A stretch of 64,000 nucleotides of DNA from SZAS-79 sp965279075 (GTDB taxonomy: Bacteria; Pseudomonadota; Gammaproteobacteria; Burkholderiales; SG8-39), in the NCBI GenBank assembly GCA_965279075.1, contig CBDIHI010000011.1, positions 124,001 through 188,000 on the forward strand, in the 5' to 3' direction. Shown one piece after another: positions 16,228-25,598 of this stretch. The notes under the pieces are model-generated. The model searched no databases. It was given only the letters and a program-made list of their open reading frames with translations, and was not told the DNA's origin. Position numbers and translations under genes: made by a program. The first letter of the stretch is position 1; every line of letters starts with the position of its first letter.

Positions 16228-17052
16228 TCATGCCTTCGGCGGCTGCATCCATCCGCTGACCACCCCGCGCAGGCCGTGGAATGCCTCGAGGTACTGCGGG
16301 TGGCCCTGGGTCGCGTAGGCGATCTTCAGCGCATCGAGGAAAGCCATCTCGAGCCGAAACTTCGCCGTTGGCGCGTTCGACCACGGCAGCGAAAGCGGGT
16401 TGCAGGCCTTTGCCTTCCAGTGCGATTCCGTCGCGAGCATCAGGGACGCAATCCGCTCGATGACGAAGACCTTGGTCGGTACGCCCCCTCCGTCGTGGCC
16501 GGTGCTGGCGTTCAGCCGATTCGCGAGGTCCGTCGTCCCATCCTCGGCAACCTGAAACAGGGTCTCACACCTTGCGAGCCACGCCCGCCAGAAGGACGGC
16601 TTCGCCACGATGAAGTTGCAGAACACGGTATTCGTCGAGTCCATGATGAGCCGCTCGAAGTCGAGTTCCGGCGACAAGAGCAGGGCGCACTCCCGGAACG
16701 TGGGCAGCGTGCCGGCATGTTGCATTGCGCCTTGCTCGAAGATATTCAGCGGGTAGGCGATCTGGTCAAAGAACGGTGAAAACAGCATCGCGTCCGTATC
16801 CGCTGCGTGCGCTGCCACGAACGCCTTGACGGCTTCGGGCCCCAGCCCGGTCTTGGCGCGGAACTTGGGCGAGAAAAACCCGTACCAGGCCGCGTCGTCC
16901 AGGGGCGCCTCCAGCAGGAACTTCCGGATGGGCCAGTACTCGCGCCAGTCCGGACGCGGATTGGCGAGGTTGTCGAGGGGGGCGTAGCCCGGCTCAAGCG
17001 CATCGCGGGTCTGCGTGGAATAGACGATCTGCAGGAGGTGGATGTCGGGCAA
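16228..17052 (-). CDS. Hypothetical protein in glycan locus
   Basis: A 274-residue soluble protein rich in aromatic residues. Blocks that look conserved are the N-terminal IVYSTQTRD, EYWPIRKFLL, WYGFFSPKF, MLFSPFFDQ, and MDSTNTVFCNFIVAKPSFW near the middle. I cannot assign a domain. The pattern (short aromatic motifs and a possible DST element) could fit a sugar-processing enzyme or glycosyltransferase, and it lies between transferase genes. It converges with the TPR-GT9 gene three bases away and faces a GT4 gene on the other side. No signal peptide or membrane segment is visible. Confidence 0.75.
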   Translation of the reverse strand: MPDIHLLQIVYSTQTRDALEPGYAPLDNLANPRPDWREYWPIRKFLLEAPLDDAAWYGFFSPKFRAKTGLGPEAVKAFVAAHAADTDAMLFSPFFDQIAYPLNIFEQGAMQHAGTLPTFRECALLLSPELDFERLIMDSTNTVFCNFIVAKPSFWRAWLARCETLFQVAEDGTTDLANRLNASTGHDGGGVPTKVFVIERIASLMLATESHWKAKACNPLSLPWSNAPTAKFRLEMAFLDALKIAYATQGHPQYLEAFHGLRGVVSGWMQPPKA

Positions 17053-17165
17053 GTCGGCCTCGGTCCGCCGACCAGGCCCTGTCGGTCCGGATTGCGGCGG
17101 TATGGCAGTCTGTAAGATGCGAATCGTTAGTTTACAAGATTGCCGCCCAGGGCCTTCCCGCCAAA

Positions 17166-18290
17166 GTGAACATCCTGCTGATCAACTACGAGTACCCGCC
17201 AGTCGGCGGCGGCGCGGCGACCGCGACCCGGGAACTCGCGTGCGCGATGCAGCGCATGGGCCACTTGGTGACGGTGCTCACGGCGGGATATGCGCCGCTC
17301 TGGGGCGAGTCCGTCGAGGCCGGCGTGACGGTCGTCAGGCTACGCTCCCGGCGGGAGAGGGCGGAGCGCTCCACATTTGCGGAAAAGGCTTCGTTCGTGA
17401 TGCACGCGGCGTGCGCGCTGCCCGGCGTGATCCGGCGCGCGAAGCCGGAAGGGTGCATCGTGTTTTTCTCGATGCCCTGTGGACCGCTCGGCCCGCTGGC
17501 GCGCTTTCTGGGTGGGATTCGATACGTTGTCTCATTGCGTGGGGGAGACGTCCCCGGCACCGAGGCGGGCCTCGAGCGCATGCACTGGTGGCTGGCGCCG
17601 GTACGGCGCTGGGTATTGCGCGGTGCTTCTGCCGTGGTCGCGAATTCGGAGGGCCTTGCGGCGTTGTCCCGCAAGGCGGATCCGGTCGGCGTGACGGTCA
17701 TCGCCAACGGCGTGGATCCGACCGCCTTCGTTCCCGCGCAGTCCCGCCCGGCTGGGCGGTACCGCTTCCTGTTTGTTGGCCGGCTCGATGCGCAGAAGGA
17801 CGTGGCGACGCTGCTGGAGGCGGCGGCAAGGCTCCGGCGGGCCTCGGCGCTTCCTTTCCGCCTCACCGTTGTCGGCGATGGACCCCGGTCAGCGGGGCTG
17901 CGCACGCAGGCCGGCGCGCTCGACATCGAGGACCTGGTCGAGTGGAAGTCCTGGATGCCGCGCCCAGGGATGCCCGGATGCTATGCGTCGGTGGATTGCC
18001 TGGTGAACCCGTCCCTCTACGAAGGCATGCCGAACGTCGTGCTCGAGGCCATGGCTTGCGCGTTGCCGGTGATTGCCAGCGATGTCGCCGGCAATTCGGA
18101 TGTCGTGGATCATGAGGAAACCGGCTTGATGGTCCCCCCCGGCAACGCTGATGCTCTTGCGCAGGCAATGCGCCGCATGCTCGAGGCACCCGATGCCGCG
18201 GCCGCGCTGGGCCGTGCCGGGCGCGCCAAGGCGGAGCGCCGTTACTCGTGGGCCGAGTCGGCGGGCGCATACTTGAAGTTCTTCCACTGA
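17166..18290 (+). CDS. GT4-family glycosyltransferase
   Basis: A 374-residue GT-B enzyme starting with GTG. The N-terminal domain opens with LLINYEYPPVGGGAATATRE, the usual glycine-rich acceptor loop of GT4. The C-terminal Rossmann domain has LFVGRLDAQKD and the EX7E motif in YEGMPNVVLEAMA, which contacts the nucleotide-sugar donor. It should transfer a sugar from an NDP or GDP donor in the cytoplasm. A methyltransferase gene starts 20 bases after the stop. A second GT4 enzyme at 21010-22140 has the same layout but differs in sequence. Confidence 0.92.
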   Translation: MNILLINYEYPPVGGGAATATRELACAMQRMGHLVTVLTAGYAPLWGESVEAGVTVVRLRSRRERAERSTFAEKASFVMHAACALPGVIRRAKPEGCIVFFSMPCGPLGPLARFLGGIRYVVSLRGGDVPGTEAGLERMHWWLAPVRRWVLRGASAVVANSEGLAALSRKADPVGVTVIANGVDPTAFVPAQSRPAGRYRFLFVGRLDAQKDVATLLEAAARLRRASALPFRLTVVGDGPRSAGLRTQAGALDIEDLVEWKSWMPRPGMPGCYASVDCLVNPSLYEGMPNVVLEAMACALPVIASDVAGNSDVVDHEETGLMVPPGNADALAQAMRRMLEAPDAAAALGRAGRAKAERRYSWAESAGAYLKFFH

Positions 18291-18310
18291 TCGCCTGCGA
18301 GGGATCCGGC

Positions 18311-19114
18311 TTGCGGCAATTCGATTTCGGCGAGAACTGGAGCGAGTTCTCCGACCACGCTCTTTCCCCGGAGAAGGTCGCGCAGGCCCGCGCGGCGTTC
18401 GCAAGGCTGATGGCGACCGCCGGTGCCGAGTTGCCGGGGCGCAGCTTCGTCGACATCGGGTTCGGCCAGGGCCTAGGCCTGCTGAGCGCGGCGGAGTCGG
18501 GCGCGCGGGTGGCCGGTTGCGACATCAACCCCCTCTGTGAACAGGTTCTCGAGCGCAACCGTGCCCATTTTCCCGGGGACGCCCGACGGCCGTTCCCGGT
18601 CGTCGTCGGTTCGATCCTCGATCCGGCGACGGTGGGCAGGCTGCTGGACCTGGCGCCCGACCCTTCAGGATTTGAAATCGTCCACTCCTGGGGCGTGCTG
18701 CATCACACCGGCCGGATGTGGGATGCGATCGACAACGCAGCCTCGCTCGTGCGCCCCGGCGGCCGGCTCGTGCTCGCCTTGTACAACAGGCACTGGACCT
18801 CGCCCGCCTGGCTCCTGATCAAACGGATCTATGTCTACTCGCCGCGCCTGCTGCGCAAGGCGATGGTCGCCATCCTCTTTCCCGTCATCTTCGCCGCGAA
18901 ATGGGCGGTGACGGGACGCAACCCGAGGAGCATGGATCGCGGCATGGATTTCTACTATGACGTAGTCGATTGGGTCGGCGGTTACCCGTACGAATACGCT
19001 TCGGTCGAAGAGGTGGGGAACTACCTCGACGCGAAAGGATTTACCCTTCGCGCTACCGTGCCGGCCGCCGTTCCCACAGGCTGCAACGAATTCGCTTTCG
19101 AGCATACGGCCTGA
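18311..19114 (+). CDS. Class I SAM-dependent methyltransferase, paralogue 1
   Basis: TTG at 18311 is the preferred start: GAGGG lies 8 bases upstream, and the resulting N-terminus (RQFDFGENWSEF) aligns with the start of the paralogue at 22295. The 267-residue protein has the SAM motif VDIGFGQGLGLL, motif II acid CDIN, a SWGVLHHTGRM block and the SLVRPGGRLVLALYN strand. The C-terminal block YDVVDWVGGYPYEYAS is shared almost exactly with the paralogue. It likely methylates a glycan intermediate; the acceptor is unknown. It converges with an amidotransferase gene 17 bases away. Confidence 0.88.
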   Translation: MRQFDFGENWSEFSDHALSPEKVAQARAAFARLMATAGAELPGRSFVDIGFGQGLGLLSAAESGARVAGCDINPLCEQVLERNRAHFPGDARRPFPVVVGSILDPATVGRLLDLAPDPSGFEIVHSWGVLHHTGRMWDAIDNAASLVRPGGRLVLALYNRHWTSPAWLLIKRIYVYSPRLLRKAMVAILFPVIFAAKWAVTGRNPRSMDRGMDFYYDVVDWVGGYPYEYASVEEVGNYLDAKGFTLRATVPAAVPTGCNEFAFEHTA

Positions 19115-19131
19115 GGCGACCCCCGCGCGTG

Positions 19132-21006
19132 TCATGCGGCCGGCAAGCTGCGCAGCCAGAGTTCCAGCACGAGGATCGACCACAACTGGTTCGTATTGTC
19201 CCGTGTGCCTTCGAGGTGCTGCTGCCAGTGCGACCGCAGCACACCCTGGTCGACCCAGCCGCGGGTGCGCGAATCCGGCGACAGCAGCGCATCCGCGAAC
19301 AGGTCGCGCAAGTCTTCACGCAGCCAGCGCCCGGCCGGGACCCCGAACCCGTGCTTCGGGCGGTGAGTGATTCCCGCCGGCAGTTTCGCGGCCATCAGTC
19401 GTTTGAGGAGGACCTTGGTCTTCAGGCCCCTGACCTTGAGGTTGGCCGGCAGCATCGCCATGTAGCCGACGAGTTCCGCATCGAGCAGCGGGCTGCGCAC
19501 TTCGAGCGAGTTGAGCATCGACATCCGGTCCACCTTGGCGAGGATGTCACCGGGGAGGTACAGCGTGCTGTCCACCCACATGGCGGCGCGTGGCGCATCG
19601 ATGCCCTGCATGGCATCGAACCTTTCACGTACGGGATCCGTTCCCGGGGCAGGTCCTCCGGCCAACAGTGCGCGGCGCGAAGCTTCCGGCCACTGGTCGT
19701 TCAGTGCGCTGTAGCGTCCGGACGTGCCGCTGGCTTGCGCGAGGTCGCGGATCCGGCGCAGCCTCCGGCCGGGGCTGTCGAACGCAGTAGATTCCGGGAC
19801 CATCGCCGTCGCCGCGAGCGCGGGCGTGCGCAGCCAGCCCGGGAACTCATCGAGCCATTCCAATGCACGCAGCGCCGGGTAGGTCCGGTATCCGCCGAAC
19901 ACTTCGTCCCCGCCGTCCCCGGACAGGGCGACCGTCACCGACTTTCGCGCCATGCGGGCGAGGTAGTAGGTCGGCAGCGCAGACGAGTCGGCGAACGGCT
20001 CGTCGAAATGCGCGGCGATCATCGGCAGGTCCAGCGCGGCGCGGGGCGTGACGATCTCCTCGTGGTGCTCGGTCCCGAGGTGAAGGGCGACCGCCCGCGC
20101 GTGCCCGACTTCCGAGAACGACTGGTCCTCGAACCCGATGCAAAAGGTCTTCGGCGGTGCGCTGCCGACCTCGCACATGAGCGCGACCACTGCACTCGAA
20201 TCCAGGCCGCCGCTGAGGAATGCGCCGAGCGGGACGTCCGAGACGAGCCGCATCCGCACGGCTTCCCGCATCAGCGCCCCGACCCTCTCGAGGGCCTCGC
20301 TCTCAGTTACCGCGACGGGATGCTCGGGGGGGCGCGGCAATCGCCAGTAGGGAGCGTCGTCAATGCGTCCGTCGCGCCACGCCAGGCGATGCCCGGGCTC
20401 GAGCTTGCGTATGCCGCGGTACGCGGTTCCCGGCGCGGGGATGTAGCCCAGCGCCAGGTACAACTCCAACGCCGCCGGGTCCGTATCCCCGGGGATGCCT
20501 TCGACGGCCAGCAGGGACTTCAGTTCCGAGGCGAAGGTCAGCGTACCGTCCGCGGCAAGGTGGTAGTAGAGGGGTTTCTTGCCCATCTTGTCGATCGCTA
20601 GCAGCAACCGCCCGGCAGCTTCGTCCCACAGCGCCAACGCGAACATGCCCCGCAGGCTGTCCAGCAGCCCCTCGCCGTGTTCCTCGTAGAGGTGCACGAT
20701 GGTCTCGACATCGGTGTGGCTTGCAAACACGTGGCCCCGTGCCTCGAGCTCGCCTCGCAGGTCGCGGAAGTTGTAGATCTCGCCGTTGCATACGGCCACC
20801 ACGCTTCGTGACTCGTTGTAGATCGGCTGGCGGCCGCCTGCGACATCGATGATCGCGAGGCGACGCATGCCCAAGCCCAGCCGCCCCGACACATGAAAGC
20901 CCTCGTCGTCCGGCCCGCGGTGCGCGATCCGGTCGCACATCCTGCGGACCGTGTTCGCGTCCACACCCTTTCCGGCCATGCGAACCTGGCCTGCGATTCC
21001 GCACAT
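19132..21006 (-). CDS. Asparagine synthase-like glutamine amidotransferase, copy 1
   Basis: A 624-residue two-domain enzyme. The N-terminal class II glutaminase begins MCGIAG with catalytic Cys2 and includes HRGPDDEG and CNGEIYNF. The C-terminal synthetase domain has the ATP pyrophosphatase loop SGGLDSSAVV and the C-terminal block PKHGFGVPAGRWLRE. It uses glutamine and ATP to amidate a carboxylate. In glycan loci such enzymes are commonly thought to convert uronic acid groups to uronamides, which fits its place here better than free asparagine synthesis. It starts four bases beyond the end of the GT4 gene, on the same strand. Confidence 0.92.
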   Translation of the reverse strand: MCGIAGQVRMAGKGVDANTVRRMCDRIAHRGPDDEGFHVSGRLGLGMRRLAIIDVAGGRQPIYNESRSVVAVCNGEIYNFRDLRGELEARGHVFASHTDVETIVHLYEEHGEGLLDSLRGMFALALWDEAAGRLLLAIDKMGKKPLYYHLAADGTLTFASELKSLLAVEGIPGDTDPAALELYLALGYIPAPGTAYRGIRKLEPGHRLAWRDGRIDDAPYWRLPRPPEHPVAVTESEALERVGALMREAVRMRLVSDVPLGAFLSGGLDSSAVVALMCEVGSAPPKTFCIGFEDQSFSEVGHARAVALHLGTEHHEEIVTPRAALDLPMIAAHFDEPFADSSALPTYYLARMARKSVTVALSGDGGDEVFGGYRTYPALRALEWLDEFPGWLRTPALAATAMVPESTAFDSPGRRLRRIRDLAQASGTSGRYSALNDQWPEASRRALLAGGPAPGTDPVRERFDAMQGIDAPRAAMWVDSTLYLPGDILAKVDRMSMLNSLEVRSPLLDAELVGYMAMLPANLKVRGLKTKVLLKRLMAAKLPAGITHRPKHGFGVPAGRWLREDLRDLFADALLSPDSRTRGWVDQGVLRSHWQQHLEGTRDNTNQLWSILVLELWLRSLPAA

Positions 21007-21009
21007 GTG

Positions 21010-22140
21010 TCAGTGCCTCCCGGTGCGTTCGTCGCACAAGGCATCGAACAAGTTGGCGTAGCCCTCGATCATTTGCTCGACACCGAACAGTTCGATCACC
21101 CGCCTGCGTGCCCGCTCCGCCCTCCGTGCAGCTTCCGCACGGTCGCGCAACGCCTCGGACAGAGCGGCGCCAAGTTGCGCCACATCGTCGGGCGTGACCA
21201 GCCAGCCGTAGGAGGCATCCGGGATCAAGTCCCGGGTCCCGTCGATTGCCGTGGCCACCACCGGGCATCCCGCAGCCATGGCCTCCATGACCGCGTTCGG
21301 CATGCCCTCCCACGCCGAAGGCAGCACGAAAACGTCGGCCAGCGCCATCAGTGAAGGGAGGTCGTCGCGCGTGCCGAGGAGATGCACGCGATGGGCAACC
21401 CCCAACCCGGCGGCCTGTCGCATGAGCGGTTCCAGCAAAGGCCCGTCGCCCGCGACGAGGAGTTCGGCGTGCGCGAGGGACTGCGGCAGAGCCGCCAGTG
21501 CGGCCACGAGCACGGACATTCGCTTTTGCGGTTGCAGGCGTCCGGCCGCCAGGATGACTATCGCTCCAGGGCGCAGGCCGAGCGAGGCCGCATCGGCCGG
21601 AGCGGTCCCCGGGGCCGGCGGTTCCACTCCGTTTACGATCACGCAAGCCTGCTCCGGCCGCACGCCTTCGGTCTCACGGCTGGCGCGCACCACCGCTGGG
21701 CTGTTGATTACGACGCGGTCGGCCCAGCGCATCGTCATGCGGTCGAGCCGGAACCACCAGGCGGGCTTCTGCGCGTTGCGCGCGCGGATCGACGTGACGA
21801 CGGCCGCGTGTCCGTAGAGACGTCCGGCAATCCGTCCGAGCAGGTCAGAGACTTCGAGCATCGTCAGGATCACCTGCGGCCGCCATGCGCGGATCCGCAA
21901 CCACAGGCCGACCGGGCCGAACCCGGCGGCGAGGCGTGCCTTGCCGACAACCCGGACTTCCGCGTGCGCCGCAATCGAGGCGAGGATCGCCGGATCGGCA
22001 TCGCCGTTCAGGACCAGAACCCGGATCGCGTATCCCCGGGCCGCGAGCCCGCGGACCAGCAGGAAAGCCTGGCGCTGCGCGCCGCCGCGGGCGAGGTTGT
22101 CGATGACCAGCAGCAGGCGGCGTGTTCCGTCCACGGACAT
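21010..22140 (-). CDS. GT4-family glycosyltransferase
   Basis: The ATG at 22140 gives MSVDGTRRLLLVIDNLARGG, a normal GT4 N-terminus; the frame continues upstream, but the extension overlaps the divergent methyltransferase gene and lacks conserved sequence. The 376-residue protein has the acceptor loop NLARGGAQRQ, the donor-site strand ILAAGRLQPQKR, and the EX7E motif in WEGMPNAVMEAMAAG. It should add one sugar to a lipid-linked or protein-linked glycan. It is the first gene of a two-gene - strand unit with the amidotransferase. Confidence 0.9.
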   Translation of the reverse strand: MSVDGTRRLLLVIDNLARGGAQRQAFLLVRGLAARGYAIRVLVLNGDADPAILASIAAHAEVRVVGKARLAAGFGPVGLWLRIRAWRPQVILTMLEVSDLLGRIAGRLYGHAAVVTSIRARNAQKPAWWFRLDRMTMRWADRVVINSPAVVRASRETEGVRPEQACVIVNGVEPPAPGTAPADAASLGLRPGAIVILAAGRLQPQKRMSVLVAALAALPQSLAHAELLVAGDGPLLEPLMRQAAGLGVAHRVHLLGTRDDLPSLMALADVFVLPSAWEGMPNAVMEAMAAGCPVVATAIDGTRDLIPDASYGWLVTPDDVAQLGAALSEALRDRAEAARRAERARRRVIELFGVEQMIEGYANLFDALCDERTGRH

Positions 22141-22294
22141 CGAATCGCCTGCCGCCATCGCCAGTCCAGTCCCGGTGATCGAATTGCGCATGCGGGCGGC
22201 AACGCGCAGCGATGAAGCCCGTTTGCTTTGGAATTTCAATATACTGGCGCGATTATAGGCCGTTACTTCACGGCCCGATTCCCGCGCGCGATCG

Positions 22295-23083
22295 ATGCGC
22301 CCCGCCATGAAACGCTTTGGGTTCGGCTCCAACTGGGTGTCCTACGCGCGCCACGCATTGACTGCGGACCGCATTGCGCAGGCGCGCGCCGCATTCGCAA
22401 CCCTGGTCGACGGCATCGAACTGAAGGAGAGGGCGTTCCTCGACATCGGGTTCGGCCAGGGACTCACTGCGGCGCTCGCCGCGGAGGCCGGCGCAAGGGT
22501 CGTCGCAGTCGACATAGATCCGGAGTGCGGAACGGCCTACGAAGCTACGCGCGCCTTTTTTCCCGGCGCGGGCGCGCCGGAGATCGTCATCGGCTCGATC
22601 CTGGACGGGAGCCTCGTATCGATGCTTGGGGTCAAGGGCCCCTTCGACGTGGTGCACAGCTGGGGCGTGCTCCATCACACCGGTGCAATGTGGCGCGCCA
22701 TGGACAATGCCGCGTCCCTGGTCAGGCCGGGCGGCCATCTCGTCATCGCAATCTATGCGCGGCACTGGACCGCGCCACTGTGGAAGATGGTCAAGTGGGC
22801 CTATGTCCATTCGCCCGGCATCGTCCGGAGCGCGATGATCGCTGCGTTCCATCCGCTGATGCGCATGCGCGCGAGACAGCTCGGCGAGGAGCGCACCGCC
22901 GCGCGCGGGATGGATTTCCGGCACGACCTCGTCGACTGGGTCGGGGGATATCCGTACGAGTATGCCTCGCGCGCCGAAATCGAATCTCACCTGGTCGGGC
23001 GCGGCTTCGTGCCGATGCGCTTCCATCCCACTGCGGGAATGACGGGGTGCCATGAGTACGTCTTCCGGCGCGGCAACGCCTGA
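22295..23083 (+). CDS. Class I SAM-dependent methyltransferase, paralogue 2
   Basis: A 262-residue enzyme starting at the ATG at 22295 (or 22307, which gives MKRFGFGSNW). SAM-binding motif LDIGFGQGLTAALA, acidic VDID, then HSWGVLHHTGAMW and SLVRPGGHLVIAIYA. The C-terminal HDLVDWVGGYPYEYAS block matches the enzyme at 18311-19114, so the two are paralogues within one locus. It probably modifies a second glycan position or a related sugar. It is divergent from the GT4 gene and leads into the flippase-like membrane protein. Confidence 0.88.
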   Translation: MRPAMKRFGFGSNWVSYARHALTADRIAQARAAFATLVDGIELKERAFLDIGFGQGLTAALAAEAGARVVAVDIDPECGTAYEATRAFFPGAGAPEIVIGSILDGSLVSMLGVKGPFDVVHSWGVLHHTGAMWRAMDNAASLVRPGGHLVIAIYARHWTAPLWKMVKWAYVHSPGIVRSAMIAAFHPLMRMRARQLGEERTAARGMDFRHDLVDWVGGYPYEYASRAEIESHLVGRGFVPMRFHPTAGMTGCHEYVFRRGNA

Positions 23084-23093
23084 GCGTCGGCGC

Positions 23094-24074
23094 ATGAATC
23101 GCACCCCACAGCACGAAAGCGTGCCCGGAGCGGCGACACCGGCCGCCAGGCGGTGGTGGTTTGCGGCGAGGCTCTGCATTTCGCTGGTGCTGGTCGCCTT
23201 CCTCATGCATAGCGTGGACTGGCCTAAGGTCTGGGTGCATGCGAGAACGGTCTCGCCGGTCTGGCTTGCGCTGAGCCTCTTCTACATTCCCGCGAGCATC
23301 CTGTTCGTCGCAATGCGCTATCGCCTGCTCGTCGACGGCATGGTGCCCCTCGGGGCAATGCTGCGCCTCGTGGTGTTCCAGGGGGCGGTCAGCACCTTCC
23401 TCGCGAATGCGGCGGGCTCCCTCGGATTCGTCGGCGTCCTCGCCAAACTCCACAACGTGCCCGTCGCCCTGGCGATCCAGTCGGCCATCGTCGCCCGCGC
23501 CGGGGACATGCTGGCGTCGCTCGTCGTCGCGGCCGCGCTGGTTGCCGTGGCCTGGGACAGGCTGGCGACGATCCGGCCGCTCGTGGTGACGGCCCTGCTG
23601 TTGTCGGTGGTCACCCTGCTCGCCGCGTTTGCAACTGTCCTCGCCGCCCGCCGTCTTGCGACGACCCGATTTCCCGGCGCGGACGCTGTGGAGAATTCCC
23701 CTTGGCGCAAGGCACGGGAGGCCGTGGGGCTGGTTGTGCGCATGGAATCCGCCCGCGCGCTGCCTGGCGCATTGTTCCATTCCTTCCTGCTGCAGGGCGT
23801 AGTGGCGGTCGCGATGTATTTCAACGCCCGCGCCTTCGGGCTGGAGATCGGCTTCTTCGAGGCGGCCCTCGTGGGCGTCGTGGCGTCGTTCGTCGCGTCC
23901 GTGCCCGTTACGGTATTCGGGGGGCTGGGCATTTACGAAGTGTCGACGGTCGGCCTGCTCGCCGTATTCGGCGTGCCGATCGAGGCGGGCGCCGGCATGA
24001 TCCTCGTGGTGCGGGCGATCTTCTTCGCGGTGATGGCGGCCGCACTGGCGACGACCCGCGCGCCGGGTCAGTGA
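23094..24074 (+). CDS. Flippase-like membrane protein (LPG_synthase_TM/UPF0104 family)
   Basis: ATG at 23094 avoids overlap with the methyltransferase; an upstream in-frame ATG at 23052 would overlap it by 32 bases and adds a polar tail. The 326-residue protein has about eight membrane helices, with the family's typical FVAMRYRLLV near the second helix, GSLGFVGVLAK, and SVPVTVFGGLGIYE near the C-terminus. This family includes the membrane part of lysyl-phosphatidylglycerol synthase and AglD-like proteins, and members in glycan loci are suspected lipid flippases. Its stop overlaps the stop region of the convergent gene by 7 bases. Confidence 0.83.
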   Translation: MNRTPQHESVPGAATPAARRWWFAARLCISLVLVAFLMHSVDWPKVWVHARTVSPVWLALSLFYIPASILFVAMRYRLLVDGMVPLGAMLRLVVFQGAVSTFLANAAGSLGFVGVLAKLHNVPVALAIQSAIVARAGDMLASLVVAAALVAVAWDRLATIRPLVVTALLLSVVTLLAAFATVLAARRLATTRFPGADAVENSPWRKAREAVGLVVRMESARALPGALFHSFLLQGVVAVAMYFNARAFGLEIGFFEAALVGVVASFVASVPVTVFGGLGIYEVSTVGLLAVFGVPIEAGAGMILVVRAIFFAVMAAALATTRAPGQ

Positions 24075-25579
24075 GGGGCGCGCCGCCAGAGGGTCATCGA
24101 CCCGAGCCGGGTCGACTGCGTGAACCCGTTCGCGGCCAGCGCCGCCACCGCGTCGTCGCATCCCACCGCCTTGCAGGTGGACTTGTCGGCATCGTCGAAG
24201 GTGCGCGGGTCCAGCACCAGCACCGCGCTCAGGGACGGTGACTTCAGTGCCCGGGAGACGCCGGGCGCGCCCCATCCATAGCCGGAGAGGTTGGAGAGTG
24301 AGCGCGTGCCCAGCATGAAATGGAAGACGTTGCGCCGCGGCGGCAGTACCAGCATGTCTTCCCCTTTCGCGACGAGTCCTCGCAGGGACTGGAGGTCCGA
24401 TGCGATGCCGGCGTCGAGGTGCCACGGCTTCCCGTGTGCAACACGAGGACTCCAGTCGAGGGGCCAGGCCTGGAAATAGCCCGAGGCTCCCGACGAACCC
24501 GTCACCGGGGCCGCGAGCAGGCCGGCGGCCGCGATCAGTACGAGCGGGCGAAAACGCGGCCACGCGGCGACCGCAGCCTGGGCCACCCGTGCGGCCATGA
24601 TCGTGATCGCGATTGCGACGAAGGGCGCGGCCAGCAACGCGTAGTGGAAGTAAGGGCGCTTGGCGAACTGCAGCAGCGTGGCCAGTGCGGCGATCAGCGA
24701 GAACCCGACGACAGCCACCCAGGGGGCCTGGCGGGCGCCGCTCGCGAAGGCCGAACCCAGCATCGCGATCCAGAAGAACAGCGTGACGGCCACGAACCCG
24801 GTCGCGGGTCCCGTCTGCTTGGCCAGCGCGGGCAGGTTTGCCGGCAGCGAGCCTTCCGCCGCGTACTGTCCCACCAGCCCGAGCCCGATGCGCAGCGGCT
24901 CGAGGCCCTGGCCCTCCAGCAGGACGGCAACGAGGAGGATCACCAGGGCTGCGGCCGGGACCGTCATCACTTGCCACGCGCTGTCGCGTTGCCCGGCGCG
25001 GCCCATAGCAAAATGGAGTCCCAGAACTGCGGCGCCGACCGCCACCAGGCCGCCTTGCTGCTTCGTCCACGTTGCCAGTCCAAGGCCCGCGGCGAGCAGC
25101 AGCGCCCTGCGCCAGCCGGATCCCCCGTTGAGGGGCAGGCCTCCCCAGGCCAGCAGCCCGGCCAGAGCGAACAGGGTCGCGATCGGTTCGGTGGTCCCGT
25201 GCAGGGCCTCGAACCGCGTCGCGAGCATCAGGTACCAGAATCCGGCCACTGCGCCGGCCGAAATGCTCGCCGTGCAACGCGCCACGATCGCTGCGGCGAG
25301 CACGGCATTGGCGGCGAGCAGGCCGACGATCGACAACTGCAGGGTCGGCAGCGACTCGCCGAACAGGCTCAGCAGGAACTGCAGCACGCGATAGCCGCCC
25401 GGAAAGTACCCGTACCTCGACAACGGGGCGTCGGCGAGGTCGTGCAGGTAGTCGCGCGCAACGCAGGCGTAGAAGAAGAAATCCACGCCCTCGACCAGGG
25501 GATACGCGGTCATCAGGTAGCGCAGGGCGCCGGCAATCCCCAGGGCCACTGCGAGTGCTGCGGCAACTCTCTCGATCAT
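24068..25579 (-). CDS. Polytopic membrane protein, GT-C-like
   Basis: ATG at 25579 gives a 503-residue protein starting just before the first membrane helix. It has about ten hydrophobic helices and an early periplasmic loop containing YPLVEGVDFFFYACVARDYL, which places acidic residues after helix 1 as GT-C glycosyltransferases and DUF2029-like proteins do. A soluble C-terminal domain of about 130 residues follows. The donor would be a polyprenyl-phosphate sugar if the GT-C call is right. It is the last gene of a four-gene - strand operon with the YfhO-like, GT2 and amidotransferase genes. Confidence 0.75.
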   Translation of the reverse strand: MIERVAAALAVALGIAGALRYLMTAYPLVEGVDFFFYACVARDYLHDLADAPLSRYGYFPGGYRVLQFLLSLFGESLPTLQLSIVGLLAANAVLAAAIVARCTASISAGAVAGFWYLMLATRFEALHGTTEPIATLFALAGLLAWGGLPLNGGSGWRRALLLAAGLGLATWTKQQGGLVAVGAAVLGLHFAMGRAGQRDSAWQVMTVPAAALVILLVAVLLEGQGLEPLRIGLGLVGQYAAEGSLPANLPALAKQTGPATGFVAVTLFFWIAMLGSAFASGARQAPWVAVVGFSLIAALATLLQFAKRPYFHYALLAAPFVAIAITIMAARVAQAAVAAWPRFRPLVLIAAAGLLAAPVTGSSGASGYFQAWPLDWSPRVAHGKPWHLDAGIASDLQSLRGLVAKGEDMLVLPPRRNVFHFMLGTRSLSNLSGYGWGAPGVSRALKSPSLSAVLVLDPRTFDDADKSTCKAVGCDDAVAALAANGFTQSTRLGSMTLWRRAPH

Positions 25580-25598
25580 CCCGGCGCGCCTCAGGCGC

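Noticed and set aside
18970..20601. A + strand open frame of about 540 codons opposite the first amidotransferase
   Set aside because: Antisense shadow of a gene with a complete catalytic motif set.
22791..25277. A - strand open frame of about 830 codons crossing the methyltransferase, flippase-like and membrane protein genes
   Set aside because: It spans three real genes, has no domain and has the composition of an antisense shadow.
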